26,005 nt of DNA from GCA-002790615 sp964438025 (GCA_964438025.1 CAYTIK010000013.1:1-26005); one strand, 5' to 3'. Positions 1-7,073 are shown, counted from the stretch's first letter. Notes: generated by a model from the letters alone, not told the origin. Numbers and translations: made by a program.

Positions 1-6
1 AGCCTA

Positions 7-25
7 TTATTGGAACATCCAATAA
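7..25. repeat. Short perfect hairpin at window start
   Basis: Arms ttattgg (7-13) and ccaataa (19-25) around the loop AACAT. No T-run follows, so it is not a clear terminator. A GGAACAT loop also occurs in the strong terminator at 9072-9108. The upstream gene, if any, lies outside the window. Confidence 0.4.
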
Positions 26-60
26 CACCAAATACTAGCACATTTTGGAGAAAAAGTCAA

Positions 61-145
61 CCCCGCACTAACTTTTCACTACGCCAAACCTACTCACTGA
101 CAGACGGGTTTGGCGTAAAATATATGGTGCAAAGTTAGTGCGGGG
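61..145. repeat. 85-bp nested inverted-repeat element (A)
   Basis: Perfect 15-bp terminal inverted repeats, ccccgcactaacttt at 61-75 and its complement at 131-145, enclose a second perfect 11-bp stem (80-90 with 107-117, tacgccaaacc). No coding capacity. A 16-mer from its right arm (129-144) recurs on the other strand at 18063-18078. The layout resembles a MITE or REP-like element moved in trans. No transposase gene is visible in the window. Stretch 146-311 holds only a 9-bp A/T hairpin (258-266 with 273-281) and no gene. Confidence 0.7.
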
Positions 146-311
146 TCAACCCTAATTAGTTTGTGGTTGGTAGAGTGTTTTATTAGCTTAGATTAAATAA
201 AAAGAGTAAAAAAGACCCCAAAAATGGTTTTTTAGGGATTTTGGCTTAGTTGAGGCATTTAAATTTGGGAGGAAATTTAAAAAGGCCTTATTTTAGCCAC
301 TATTTAGTTAT

Positions 312-339
312 TTGACAAAAAATCAAGATTTGCTAATAT
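312..339 (+). promoter_or_regulatory. Sigma70-type promoter of the ncRNA candidate
   Basis: Perfect -35 TTGACA at 312-317, 16-nt spacer, -10 TAATAT at 334-339. The predicted start is near 346. No convincing ORF follows; the next 335 nt are GC-richer than the surroundings and full of inverted repeats. Confidence 0.7.
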
Positions 340-345
340 TTAAGT

Positions 346-680
346 AAACGAGCCGCTGGCTTTAATACAAAAGAAAGGAGGTGAAAATTTTTTCACCGAA
401 AAGAGCTAAGCTCGAAATTGACCAAAGATGGAGATAAATGATGAAGATTGTAAGCAGCAGGTCTAGGCACAGTTGCCACGCCGCGGTTAGGCAGCAAGTG
501 TCGAAAAAAGAACAAGACGGTTGCTACCGCGAAGATCGTTCGGAGGGTGCCCCCATCCAAAGCGGGCATACGCCCAACGAAGCAACCAGCACCGTTGGCA
601 GGCTGATGTGTACGTGTACACTTACACGTATAATCAGTCTGCCAATCCAAATTTTTTAAATCCCGCAAGGGTTTTTTTAT
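346..680 (+). ncRNA. Candidate structured non-coding RNA, family not recognised
   Basis: It lies between a strong promoter (312-339) and a U-rich end (about 662-680). Stems seen directly: 380-387 with 390-397 (ggtgaaaa/ttttcacc); 519-525 plus 536-540 pairing with the continuous 576-587 (ggttgct and tcgtt with aacgaagcaacc); gggc/gccc at 564-575; and a long hairpin 595-645 whose outer 13-bp stem (595-607 with 633-645, one G-U) encloses an 8-bp perfect stem (611-618 with 623-630, loop CACT). It lacks the conserved cores I would expect of RNase P RNA, tmRNA or SRP RNA. A strong SD-like AGGAGGTG at 377-384 has no start codon at a usable distance. A 73-codon ORF (438-659) lies inside but its composition is unlike the other proteins. 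Structure and boundaries are inferred. Confidence 0.5.
658..680 (+). terminator. Weak intrinsic terminator of the ncRNA candidate
   Basis: Stem CCC (662-664) and GGG (669-671) closed by a GCAA tetraloop, extendable by an AAA/TTT pairing across one T-T mismatch, followed by a run of T from 672. The GC stem is short, so it is weaker than the other terminators in the window. Confidence 0.45.
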
Positions 681-723
681 TTTCTGCTCTAATTTTTTTA
701 AAGATTTTATGATAGGACAGAAT

Positions 724-752
724 TTGACAGATAAGACTTAAGGTGATAAGAT
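724..752 (+). promoter_or_regulatory. Sigma70-type promoter upstream of the S23-like gene and nusA
   Basis: TTGACA at 724-729, 17-nt spacer, TAAGAT at 747-752; start expected near 759. It is the only good promoter seen before nusA, so it may drive both genes. A perfect hairpin follows at 777-796. Confidence 0.65.
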
Positions 753-776
753 GAGCATATTAAGAAGTACTGAAGC

Positions 777-796
777 AGGTTCGCGCAAGCGAACCT
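777..796 (+). promoter_or_regulatory. Leader hairpin, possible attenuator
   Basis: Perfect 8-bp stem aggttcgc (777-784) / gcgaacct (789-796) with a GCAA tetraloop, about 20 nt after the predicted transcription start and followed by TTTTAAA. The T-run is short, so termination is possible but not certain. Confidence 0.4.
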
Positions 797-825
797 TTTA
801 AATTGTCAAATTGTTAAATAGCTAA

Positions 826-1200
826 ATGGTTAAATATTTAACATTAAACGACATAAATTCTTATAAAATAGTATTCGGTCTTTCTAATTATGTCTGGGAG
901 ATTGTTGTTAAGTGGGAAAAATTTGAAAAATATACTGTTGGCAATCAATTAGTTAGGGCGATTGATTCAATTTCTGCCAACATTGCTGAAGGTTTCGGAA
1001 GATATGGCAAAAAGGATAAAATTTCTTTTTATCGTATTGCCAGAGCATCAGTTTACGAATCGTTAGATTGGTTAGAAAAATAAAAAAATAGAAATTTGAT
1101 AAACACAAAAGAATATAAATATATTTTTGAAATACTGAAAACATTACCAAAAGAAATAAATTCTCTGATAAAATTTACCAACAACAATTTAACTATTTAA
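826..1200 (+). pseudogene. Four-helix-bundle (S23/IVS-type) protein, interrupted by an in-frame stop
   Basis: The first 85 codons encode a four-helix-bundle protein of the 23S intervening-sequence type. The family motif ANIAEGFGRY is at about residues 52-61, then an FYRIARAS and LDWLEK helix. Codon 86 (1081-1083) is TAA. Reading on in the same frame gives 38 more sense codons that continue the family C-terminus (TKEYKYIFEILK, then LPKEINSLIKFTN) and end at TAA 1198-1200. The full reading of 124 codons fits the family's usual length of about 115-125 aa. So it is a single nonsense change, not a frameshift. Either it is a recent pseudogene, a read-through gene, or a base error. There is no SD. 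Both flanks are AT-rich reiterated words (ttaaatagct, aaatggttaa and similar), and the gene ends 20 nt before nusA. Its function in these bacteria is unknown. Confidence 0.8.
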
Positions 1201-1220
1201 CCATTAAACAATTTAATTAC

Positions 1221-2699
1221 ATGGCAAAAAGAAAAAAAGGACTAAGTTCAGAGGACGCGGGTAAGACCGTGGATTTCGGCGGAGCAATTTCTCAAATTTG
1301 TGAAGAAAAAGGCATCTCTCGCGATAAAGTGATAGAAACTATCGAAGCGGCCTTGTCGGCGGCCTATAAAAAAGATTACGGTAAGAAGGGTCAGAATATT
1401 CGGGCGGTCTTCAACGAGAAAAGCGGAGAAGCGGAATTCTATCTGGTCAAAGAAGTAGTGGATGAGACTCTGCGCGAATTTCCCGTAGAGGAAGAAGAAG
1501 CTGCGGTTGAAGAAAAACCTGCCCGCCCGCCTGCTTCGATGAGCGAAACACTTCGGGCAGGCAATGCTTCCCGCTTTGGGCGGGATGCAGGCGAGGAAAA
1601 TAAAAAAAAGAAAAAAGAGGAAGCTATCTTTGACGAAGAAAGACTGCCTCGCTTCAATCCGGAACGGGATTTCACTTTGGCGGAAGCTAAGAAAATTCAG
1701 AAAGACGCCAAGATTGGGACGATTATTGAAATAAAACTAGAACCACGCAGCGATTACGGTAGGGTAGCGGCGCAAACTGCTAAGCAAGTAATTATCCAGC
1801 GGATCCGTGAAGCGGAACGGGATGCGATGTATGATGAATACAAAGACAAGGAAGGCGAAGTAGTGAGCGGCGTGGTCCAGAGAGTGGAAGGCCGCAACGT
1901 GATTATCGATCTGGGCAAATCGGTCGGCGTGCTTTTTCCTTCGGAACAAGTGGAACGGGAAAGCTACCGCATCGGCCAGCGTTTGAAAATTTATATCGGT
2001 AAAGTGGAAGCGGGTTCCAAGGGTCCCGGTATCACTTTGAGCCGTATTCATCCGCAGATGGTGAAAAAACTTTTCGAATTGGAAGTGCCGGAAATTTTTT
2101 CGGGCGTGGTGGAAGTCAAAGCTATCGCGCGAGAAGCCGGCGAACGGACTAAAATCGCCGTGTCTTCTAATGAAGAAGGAATTGATCCGATCGGTTCTTG
2201 CGTCGGACAAAAAGGCACGCGCGTGCAAGCTATTATTGATGAATTAAGCGGAGAGAAAATTGATATTATTTTATGGAACGACGATATCGCTAAATTTATC
2301 GGCGCCGCTTTAAGTCCGGCGAAAGTTTTAAGAGTGGATGTACGAGAAAATAAAAAAGAAGCAGTGGTGAGCGTGCCGGAGGACCAGTTGTCTCTAGCTA
2401 TCGGCAAGCGCGGACAAAATGTGCGCTTGGCGGCCAAACTAACAGAATGGAAAATCGATATTTTAGGGGTGAAACAGGATGGAGAGGTGGTTCCAGCAAA
2501 AGTCGAAGAGGCAGTAATTAAACCGGAAGAAACTGCAGTGGCTGAAGAAAAGGGGGAAGAAAAAATAGAAAAAGTAGAAGAAGTTAAATCGGAAGAAGCT
2601 ATAGTTGAAGAAAAAGTGAAGGAAAAGAAAAGCGAGAAAAAAGGAAAGAAGAAAAAAACGGAAATTACTGAAAATGAATTAGAATCTTCAAAAGAATAG
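1221..2699 (+). CDS. nusA: Transcription termination/antitermination factor NusA
   Basis: NusA binds RNA polymerase and the nascent RNA and modulates pausing, termination and antitermination. In order: N-terminal polymerase-binding domain (about residues 15-190, interrupted by a low-complexity insertion at 100-127), S1 domain from about 211, KH1 with GSCVGQKG at about 325-332, KH2 with LAIGKRGQ at about 392-399, and a Lys/Glu-rich tail of some 75 residues. The insertion is encoded by a palindromic repeat (1518-1600). The start is the ATG that gives the full N-terminal domain; no SD is present and the ATG lies 20 nt after the broken S23-like gene. The usual rimP and infB neighbours are absent. 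The tail resembles disordered extensions and not the acidic AR repeats of enterobacterial NusA. Identification is firm. Confidence 0.97.
   Translation: MAKRKKGLSSEDAGKTVDFGGAISQICEEKGISRDKVIETIEAALSAAYKKDYGKKGQNIRAVFNEKSGEAEFYLVKEVVDETLREFPVEEEEAAVEEKPARPPASMSETLRAGNASRFGRDAGEENKKKKKEEAIFDEERLPRFNPERDFTLAEAKKIQKDAKIGTIIEIKLEPRSDYGRVAAQTAKQVIIQRIREAERDAMYDEYKDKEGEVVSGVVQRVEGRNVIIDLGKSVGVLFPSEQVERESYRIGQRLKIYIGKVEAGSKGPGITLSRIHPQMVKKLFELEVPEIFSGVVEVKAIAREAGERTKIAVSSNEEGIDPIGSCVGQKGTRVQAIIDELSGEKIDIILWNDDIAKFIGAALSPAKVLRVDVRENKKEAVVSVPEDQLSLAIGKRGQNVRLAAKLTEWKIDILGVKQDGEVVPAKVEEAVIKPEETAVAEEKGEEKIEKVEEVKSEEAIVEEKVKEKKSEKKGKKKKTEITENELESSKE
1518..1600. repeat. REP-like palindrome inserted in frame in nusA
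   Basis: Cctgcccg at 1518-1525 pairs with cgggcagg at 1554-1561; gcctgc (about 1529-1534) can pair with gcaggc (1587-1592); a further stem lies at cccgc/gcggg (about 1570-1584). It is GC-richer than the surrounding coding sequence and its translation (Pro/Ala/Arg/Ser-rich) does not resemble NusA. Length and phase keep the frame open. Confidence 0.6.
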
Positions 2700-2720
2700 C
2701 TCAAAAAAGTTGTTTTATAT

Positions 2721-2806
2721 GTCATTGCGAGCGAAGCGAAGCAATCTAATAAATTAAAAAATTAGATTGCCACAGTCGCTCCGAGGCGGAGCTCCTTCGC
2801 AATGAC
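2721..2806. repeat. 86-bp inverted-repeat element between nusA and hppA
   Basis: Outer arms gtcattgcga (2721-2730) and tcgcaatgac (2797-2806) are perfect. Inside are a 10-bp stem (2741-2750 with 2761-2770, gcaatctaat) and a 6-bp stem (2778-2783 with 2787-2792, gctccg). Together they form a branched fold. Elements beginning GTCATTGCGAGCGAAGCGAAGC are, to my knowledge, widespread REP-like repeats in many bacterial genomes. It may also serve as a transcript end for nusA. Confidence 0.7.
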
Positions 2807-2848
2807 AAGTTTTGAATAAAACAGGTAATTATTAATTTTTTTAAAACT

Positions 2849-4840
2849 ATGTCAGTAGAAGCTTATGCAGTAGCTGCCTCATTGGTAGCAGTCGGATTCG
2901 CTCTCTTTTTAGCTTATCGGGTGAATCAATCTTCCTCCGGCGAAGGGAAAATGGTAGAAATTTCCAACGCCATCCGCGAAGGAGCTAAAGCTTATTTGGA
3001 CCGGCAATACAAGACGGTCGCATTGGTGGCAGGTTTTGTGGCCGTAATTTTATATTTTTCTTTAGGCTTAAGTACGAGTTTGGGATTTTTGGTAGGAGCG
3101 ATTGCTTCCGCTTTGGCGGGATATATCGGAATGAATGTGGCGGTCCGAGCCAATGTGAAAACGGCGCAAGCCGCTACAAATGGCTTGGGCCAAGCCTTAG
3201 CTATCGCTTTTCGCGGCGGAGCAGTGACGGGGCTTTTAGTGATTGGCCTTGGACTTTTAGTGGTGACCGGATTTTATATTTTAACTGGCGATTTGAAAGC
3301 TTTAATCGGTGTCGGATTTGGCGGCAGCTTGATCAGCGTTTTTGCCCGTTTAGGCGGAGGCATTTTTACCAAAGCGGCGGATGTAGGGGCGGATTTAGTC
3401 GGGAAGGTAGAGGCGGGTATTCCCGAAGATGATCCGCGCAATCCGGCCGTGATTGCCGATAATGTTGGAGACAATGTCGGTGATTGCGCCGGGATGGCGG
3501 CCGATCTTTTTGAGACTTACGCGGTAACGGCGATTGCGGCGATGATTTTAGGTGTTTTAACTTTTGTTAATTTTAAGATGGCAGTTGTTTATCCTCTAGC
3601 TATCGGTGCAATTTCCGTAGTGGCTTCAATTTTGGGAATTTATTTTGTACGTTTAGGTAAAGGCAGCATTATGGGTGCTTTGTATAAAGGCTTAATTGCC
3701 TCTTCTGCTATTGCTCTTCTGGCTTTTTATCCACTGACAAAAAGTTTAATGGAGGGCAATAAACTTTATTCTTTCCTAAATATTTATGGGGCGGCAGTCA
3801 TTGGAATTATTATTACCGCCCTGATGGTAGTGATTACGGAATATTACACTTCCAAAAAATTTCGACCGGTTCGTGAAATTGCCGCCTCTTCTAAGACGGG
3901 ACACGGAACAAATATTATTATGGGACTGGCCATGAGCATGGAATCCACCGCTTTACCGGTTGTAGTCATTGTGGCGGGCATCCTGGGTTCTTTCTGGCTG
4001 GCGGGACTTTACGGCGTGGCGATTGCCGCGATGAGCATGCTGTCTTTGGCTGGTATTATTGTGGCGATTGATTCTTTTGGACCGATTACCGATAACGCGG
4101 GCGGCATTGCGGAAATGTCCGGTATGAATAGCGAAGTCAGAAAAGTGACGGATGCGCTGGACGCGGTCGGCAATACGACCAAGGCGGTGACTAAGGGTTA
4201 TGCGATTGCTTCCGCCGGACTAGCTTCCATTGTGTTATTTTCTTCTTACGTGCAAGAGTTGACGGAAAAAGGCGCGGTCAATTTGGATTTCCGATTGGAT
4301 AATGTGTATGTTTTGGCCGGACTGTTAATCGGCGGTATGATTCCTTATCTTTTTGGTTCCATTTGTATGCGCGCGGTTTCTAAAGCCGCGGGTTCAGTCG
4401 TGGAAGAAGTGCGCCGACAATTTAGAGAAATTAAAGGTATTATGGAAGGTACGGCTAAACCGGATTACGCAACGAGTGTGGATATTGTGACTAAATCAGC
4501 TATCCGCGAAATGATTTTGCCGGCCTTGATTCCGGTGGTCGCTCCGCTTTTAGTCGGCTTTTATCTGGGACCGCAAGCTTTGGGCGGACTACTGCTAGGC
4601 ACGATTATTACCGGAATTTTTGTGGCGATTTCGATGACCAGCGGCGGCGGCGCTTGGGATAATGCGAAAAAATATATTGAGGAAGGCCATTACGGCGGCA
4701 AAGGCTCGGAGGCGCACAAAGCGGCGGTAACGGGAGATACGGTCGGCGATCCTTACAAGGACACAGCCGGACCAGCTATCAATCCGATGATTAAAATCAT
4801 CAATATTGTAGCATTACTCATCGCAGGATTCATAATCTAA
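2849..4840 (+). CDS. hppA: Membrane-bound pyrophosphatase, K+-independent H+-pumping type
   Basis: An integral membrane enzyme that couples pyrophosphate hydrolysis to cation export. At 663 aa it is a compact full-length member and its hydrophobic segments span the whole length. The hydrolytic centre is intact: GGGIFTKAADVGADLVGKVE from about 170, EDDPRNPAVIADNVGDNVGD at 193-212, and the C-terminal GDTVGDPYKDTAGPAINPM motif. The ion-type signature is readable: the segment GNTTKAVTKG carries Lys445 and Thr448, where K+-dependent enzymes have Ala and Gly. By the known family rule this marks a K+-independent enzyme, which pumps H+. The N-terminus has a first membrane helix directly after the start. 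No SD precedes the ATG. It could scavenge energy from biosynthetic pyrophosphate, useful in a fermentative, reduced genome; that last point is inference. Confidence 0.96.
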   Translation: MSVEAYAVAASLVAVGFALFLAYRVNQSSSGEGKMVEISNAIREGAKAYLDRQYKTVALVAGFVAVILYFSLGLSTSLGFLVGAIASALAGYIGMNVAVRANVKTAQAATNGLGQALAIAFRGGAVTGLLVIGLGLLVVTGFYILTGDLKALIGVGFGGSLISVFARLGGGIFTKAADVGADLVGKVEAGIPEDDPRNPAVIADNVGDNVGDCAGMAADLFETYAVTAIAAMILGVLTFVNFKMAVVYPLAIGAISVVASILGIYFVRLGKGSIMGALYKGLIASSAIALLAFYPLTKSLMEGNKLYSFLNIYGAAVIGIIITALMVVITEYYTSKKFRPVREIAASSKTGHGTNIIMGLAMSMESTALPVVVIVAGILGSFWLAGLYGVAIAAMSMLSLAGIIVAIDSFGPITDNAGGIAEMSGMNSEVRKVTDALDAVGNTTKAVTKGYAIASAGLASIVLFSSYVQELTEKGAVNLDFRLDNVYVLAGLLIGGMIPYLFGSICMRAVSKAAGSVVEEVRRQFREIKGIMEGTAKPDYATSVDIVTKSAIREMILPALIPVVAPLLVGFYLGPQALGGLLLGTIITGIFVAISMTSGGGAWDNAKKYIEEGHYGGKGSEAHKAAVTGDTVGDPYKDTAGPAINPMIKIINIVALLIAGFII

Positions 4841-4926
4841 TTTACTAATTACGAATCAAGTACGAATATACTAATAGCTAATAAAATATTCGTATATTAG
4901 TAAATAATTAGTAATTCGTAAAGATA
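4841..4926. repeat. 86-bp AT-rich repeat, copy 1, directly before tig
   Basis: It is identical to 6215-6300 except at one base (A at 4907, G at 6281). The palindromic parts are ttactaatt with aattagtaa (outer) and tacgaatat with atattcgta (inner). It fills the whole hppA-tig gap and ends 6 nt before the tig ATG, as copy 2 does before clpP. Confidence 0.9.
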
Positions 4927-4932
4927 ATAAGC

Positions 4933-6213
4933 ATGAAAAAATTACCCAAATCCAGAATTGAATTCGAAGTCGTGGTTTCTTGGAACGATTGGAAAAAATA
5001 TATCGACCAAGCGGTGAAAGAAATTTCCGAAGAATTTAAAATTCCCGGTTTTCGTCCTGGCAAAGCGCCGCAGAATATAATCGAACAAAAAGTCGGCAAG
5101 GGCGAAATATTAAACAGCGCATCCCAAAAAGCGGTAGAAAAAAGCTATGGGGAATATGTGGCCAAAGAAAAATTGGAAGTGATCGGTGCTCCGCAAGTGG
5201 AAATAGAAAAAATAGAAGAAGGGAAAGATTTGCAATATAAAGTGACGGTGGCCGTGATGCCAAAAGGTAAATTGGGCACCAAATATAAAGCTCAGATTAA
5301 GAAGATAAACGCCGAGAATAAAGATAAAAAAATTACCATTGAAGAAAAAGAAGTGGATTTGGAATTGGAAAAATTAGCCAATAGCCGGGCTAAGCTGATT
5401 ACGGTTCGCCGGGAAGCGCAAAAGAACGATAATGTGGAAATTGATTTTTCGGTGGCGATGGATGGTAAAAATATCGAAAAAGGTTCCAGCAAAAATCATC
5501 CATTGGTTATTGGGCAAGGATTATTTATTCCCGGATTTGAAGATAATTTGGTCGGAATGGCGGAAGGCGCCGAAAAAGAATTCACCTTGAATTTTCCCTC
5601 TGATTATCATGAAAAAAATTTGGCGGGGAAACCAGCGGTCTTTAAAGTTAAATTGAATTTAGTCCAAGAAAGGGAAATCCCAAAAATTGACGACGTTTTT
5701 GCCAAGTCTTTGGGAAATTTTGCTGACCTTCTCGCACTCAAAAGTAAATTGAAAGAAAATATGGAACACGAGCAGAAACATAAGCAGGCCGAAAAAATCC
5801 GGAATGATTACGTCGAAGCTATAGTCGCCAATTTGGAAGTGGAACTGCCGGATGTTTTGGTGGAAAGTGAAGCGGAAAAAATGATTGAAGAATTTGCCGG
5901 ACAGATTCAGTCAATGGGTATGGATTTAGAAAAATATCTGGAACAGTTGAAAAAAACGCGCGCCGATTTAAAAAAAGACTGGCAGCCGCAAGCGGAGAAA
6001 AGAGTAAAATCTGCTTTAGCCCTAAAAGAGGCAGTGCTGGCGGACGAAATCAAGGCCGATACTAAAGAAATTGAAGCGGAGGCCAATAAAACCCTGCAAT
6101 ACTACAAAAAAATTGAACACGCCGAGAAGCAGATTGATATGCAGCGGCTTTACAACTATACTAAAGGCGTGTTGGAAAACGAGAAGTTGTTCAAATTATT
6201 GGGAAAATTATAA
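4933..6213 (+). CDS. tig: Trigger factor, ribosome-associated chaperone
   Basis: Trigger factor docks at the ribosomal exit tunnel and shields emerging chains. The ribosome-binding signature loop is present as GFRPGKAP (residues 39-46; family consensus GFRxGKxP). An FKBP-type prolyl-isomerase domain follows at about 163-250, with VIGQGLFIPGFEDNLVGM and a closing FKVKLNLVQERE. Then comes the helical C-terminal chaperone domain, rich in Lys and Glu, to residue 426. The length is normal for the family. No SD precedes the ATG; the leader consists of the 86-bp repeat. clpP follows after 93 nt and a second copy of that repeat. The usual bacterial order tig-clpP is kept, but clpX is not next. Confidence 0.96.
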   Translation: MKKLPKSRIEFEVVVSWNDWKKYIDQAVKEISEEFKIPGFRPGKAPQNIIEQKVGKGEILNSASQKAVEKSYGEYVAKEKLEVIGAPQVEIEKIEEGKDLQYKVTVAVMPKGKLGTKYKAQIKKINAENKDKKITIEEKEVDLELEKLANSRAKLITVRREAQKNDNVEIDFSVAMDGKNIEKGSSKNHPLVIGQGLFIPGFEDNLVGMAEGAEKEFTLNFPSDYHEKNLAGKPAVFKVKLNLVQEREIPKIDDVFAKSLGNFADLLALKSKLKENMEHEQKHKQAEKIRNDYVEAIVANLEVELPDVLVESEAEKMIEEFAGQIQSMGMDLEKYLEQLKKTRADLKKDWQPQAEKRVKSALALKEAVLADEIKADTKEIEAEANKTLQYYKKIEHAEKQIDMQRLYNYTKGVLENEKLFKLLGKL

Positions 6214-6214
6214 G

Positions 6215-6300
6215 TTTACTAATTACGAATCAAGTACGAATATACTAATAGCTAATAAAATATTCGTATATTAGTAAATAGTTAGTAATTCGTAAAGATA
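6215..6300. repeat. 86-bp AT-rich repeat, copy 2, directly before clpP
   Basis: 85 of 86 positions match 4841-4926. It begins 2 nt after the tig stop codon and ends 6 nt before the clpP ATG, so two neighbouring genes share almost the same untranslated leader. Confidence 0.9.
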
Positions 6301-6306
6301 ACTATT

Positions 6307-6894
6307 ATGATAAATCAATATTTAATTCCCACGGTGATTGAAAAAACCGGCTATGGCGAGCGGGCGTATGATATCTATTCGCGACTGCTCAAAGACCGGA
6401 TTATTTTTTTGGGCGGACCGATTGATGATATCTCCGCTAATAGTATCATCGCGCAGCTGTTATTTCTGGATTCACAAAATAATAAAGAAGATATTAAAAT
6501 ATATATTAATTCCCAGGGCGGCCAAGTCACTTCCGCTTTGGCGATTTATGATACGATGCAGTATGTGAAAGCGGATATTTCCACGATTTGTATCGGCGTG
6601 GCGGCTTCGGCCGCAACTTTACTTTTAGCCGCCGGCCAAAAAGGTAAAAGATTAATTCTACCCAATGGCGAAGTGCTGATTCATCAAGTGATGGGCGGAG
6701 CGCAAGGCCAAGCAACGGATATTGATATCCATGCCAAACATATTTTGAAAGTCAAAAAACGCCTGAACGAAATTATGGCCAAACACACCGGACAGACAGT
6801 GGCTAAAGTGGAAAAAGACGCTGACCGCGATTATTTTATGAGCGCGGAAGAAGCCTTGAAATACGGGATTGTGGATAAGATTATCAAAGCTTAA
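6307..6894 (+). CDS. clpP: ATP-dependent Clp protease proteolytic subunit
   Basis: A serine peptidase that forms the double-heptamer barrel fed by Clp ATPases. The full catalytic triad is visible: Ser101 in GVAASAATLL, His126 in LIHQVMGG, and Asp175 in ADRDYFMSAEEA. The oxyanion and substrate region INSQGGQVTSALAIYD is intact. At 195 aa it is a normal mature length. The residue after the active Ser is Ala rather than the common Met (GMAASM), a modest variation. No SD is seen; the leader is the 86-bp repeat. A terminator inside the large palindrome at 6938-7073 ends the unit. No Clp ATPase gene is nearby. Confidence 0.97.
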   Translation: MINQYLIPTVIEKTGYGERAYDIYSRLLKDRIIFLGGPIDDISANSIIAQLLFLDSQNNKEDIKIYINSQGGQVTSALAIYDTMQYVKADISTICIGVAASAATLLLAAGQKGKRLILPNGEVLIHQVMGGAQGQATDIDIHAKHILKVKKRLNEIMAKHTGQTVAKVEKDADRDYFMSAEEALKYGIVDKIIKA

Positions 6895-6897
6895 ATT

Positions 6898-6924
6898 TAC
6901 TTTTTCTTGCCGCAAGAAAAAGTA
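6898..6924. repeat. 13-bp perfect palindrome after clpP
   Basis: tactttttcttgc (6898-6910) and its complement (6912-6924) around a single base, starting 4 nt after the clpP stop codon. It is probably part of the composite repeat that continues at 6938. Confidence 0.6.
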
Positions 6925-6937
6925 ACAAAAAGAACTC

Positions 6938-7073
6938 TCAGCCCAACTGCAGACTTGGACAAATTCTCGCCGAGCTTGCTAAAGCTCCTAATTTTTGCTC
7001 CGCAAAAAAGTTATGCGGAGCTTTTTTACGCTCACTCGGCGGAATTTGTTTCCAAGTCTTCCGTTAAGGCTGA
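6938..7073. repeat. 136-bp cruciform-like element downstream of clpP
   Basis: Pairs from outside in: tcagcc (6938-6943) with ggctga (7068-7073), agacttgg (6951-6958) with ccaagtct (7052-7059), caaatt with aatttg, and cgccgag with ctcggcg. An inner terminator hairpin sits at 6997-7021. A composite palindrome of this size suggests a small non-autonomous element that now ends clpP transcription. Confidence 0.65.
6997..7027 (+). terminator. Intrinsic terminator of clpP
   Basis: Stem gctccgca (6997-7004) / tgcggagc (7014-7021), 9-nt loop, then six T (7022-7027). On the opposite strand the hairpin is not followed by T, so it acts on the + strand. Confidence 0.75.

Noticed and set aside
61..145. 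CRISPR repeat
   Set aside because: One inverted-repeat unit with a dispersed partial copy; no regular array of repeats and spacers and no cas genes.
438..659. 73-codon ORF with GGAG before the ATG inside the ncRNA candidate
   Set aside because: The composition (Cys, His, Arg, Ser) is unlike other proteins here, and strong stems run across it. It was kept as RNA, with the ORF as the competing explanation.
393..668. 91-codon ORF on the minus strand of the same region
   Set aside because: It is a by-product of the GC-rich structured stretch; there is no promoter or SD on that strand.
1081..1083. Reassigned stop codon (alternative genetic code)
   Set aside because: TAA, TAG and TGA all end other genes of the window cleanly; one in-frame stop is better explained by mutation.
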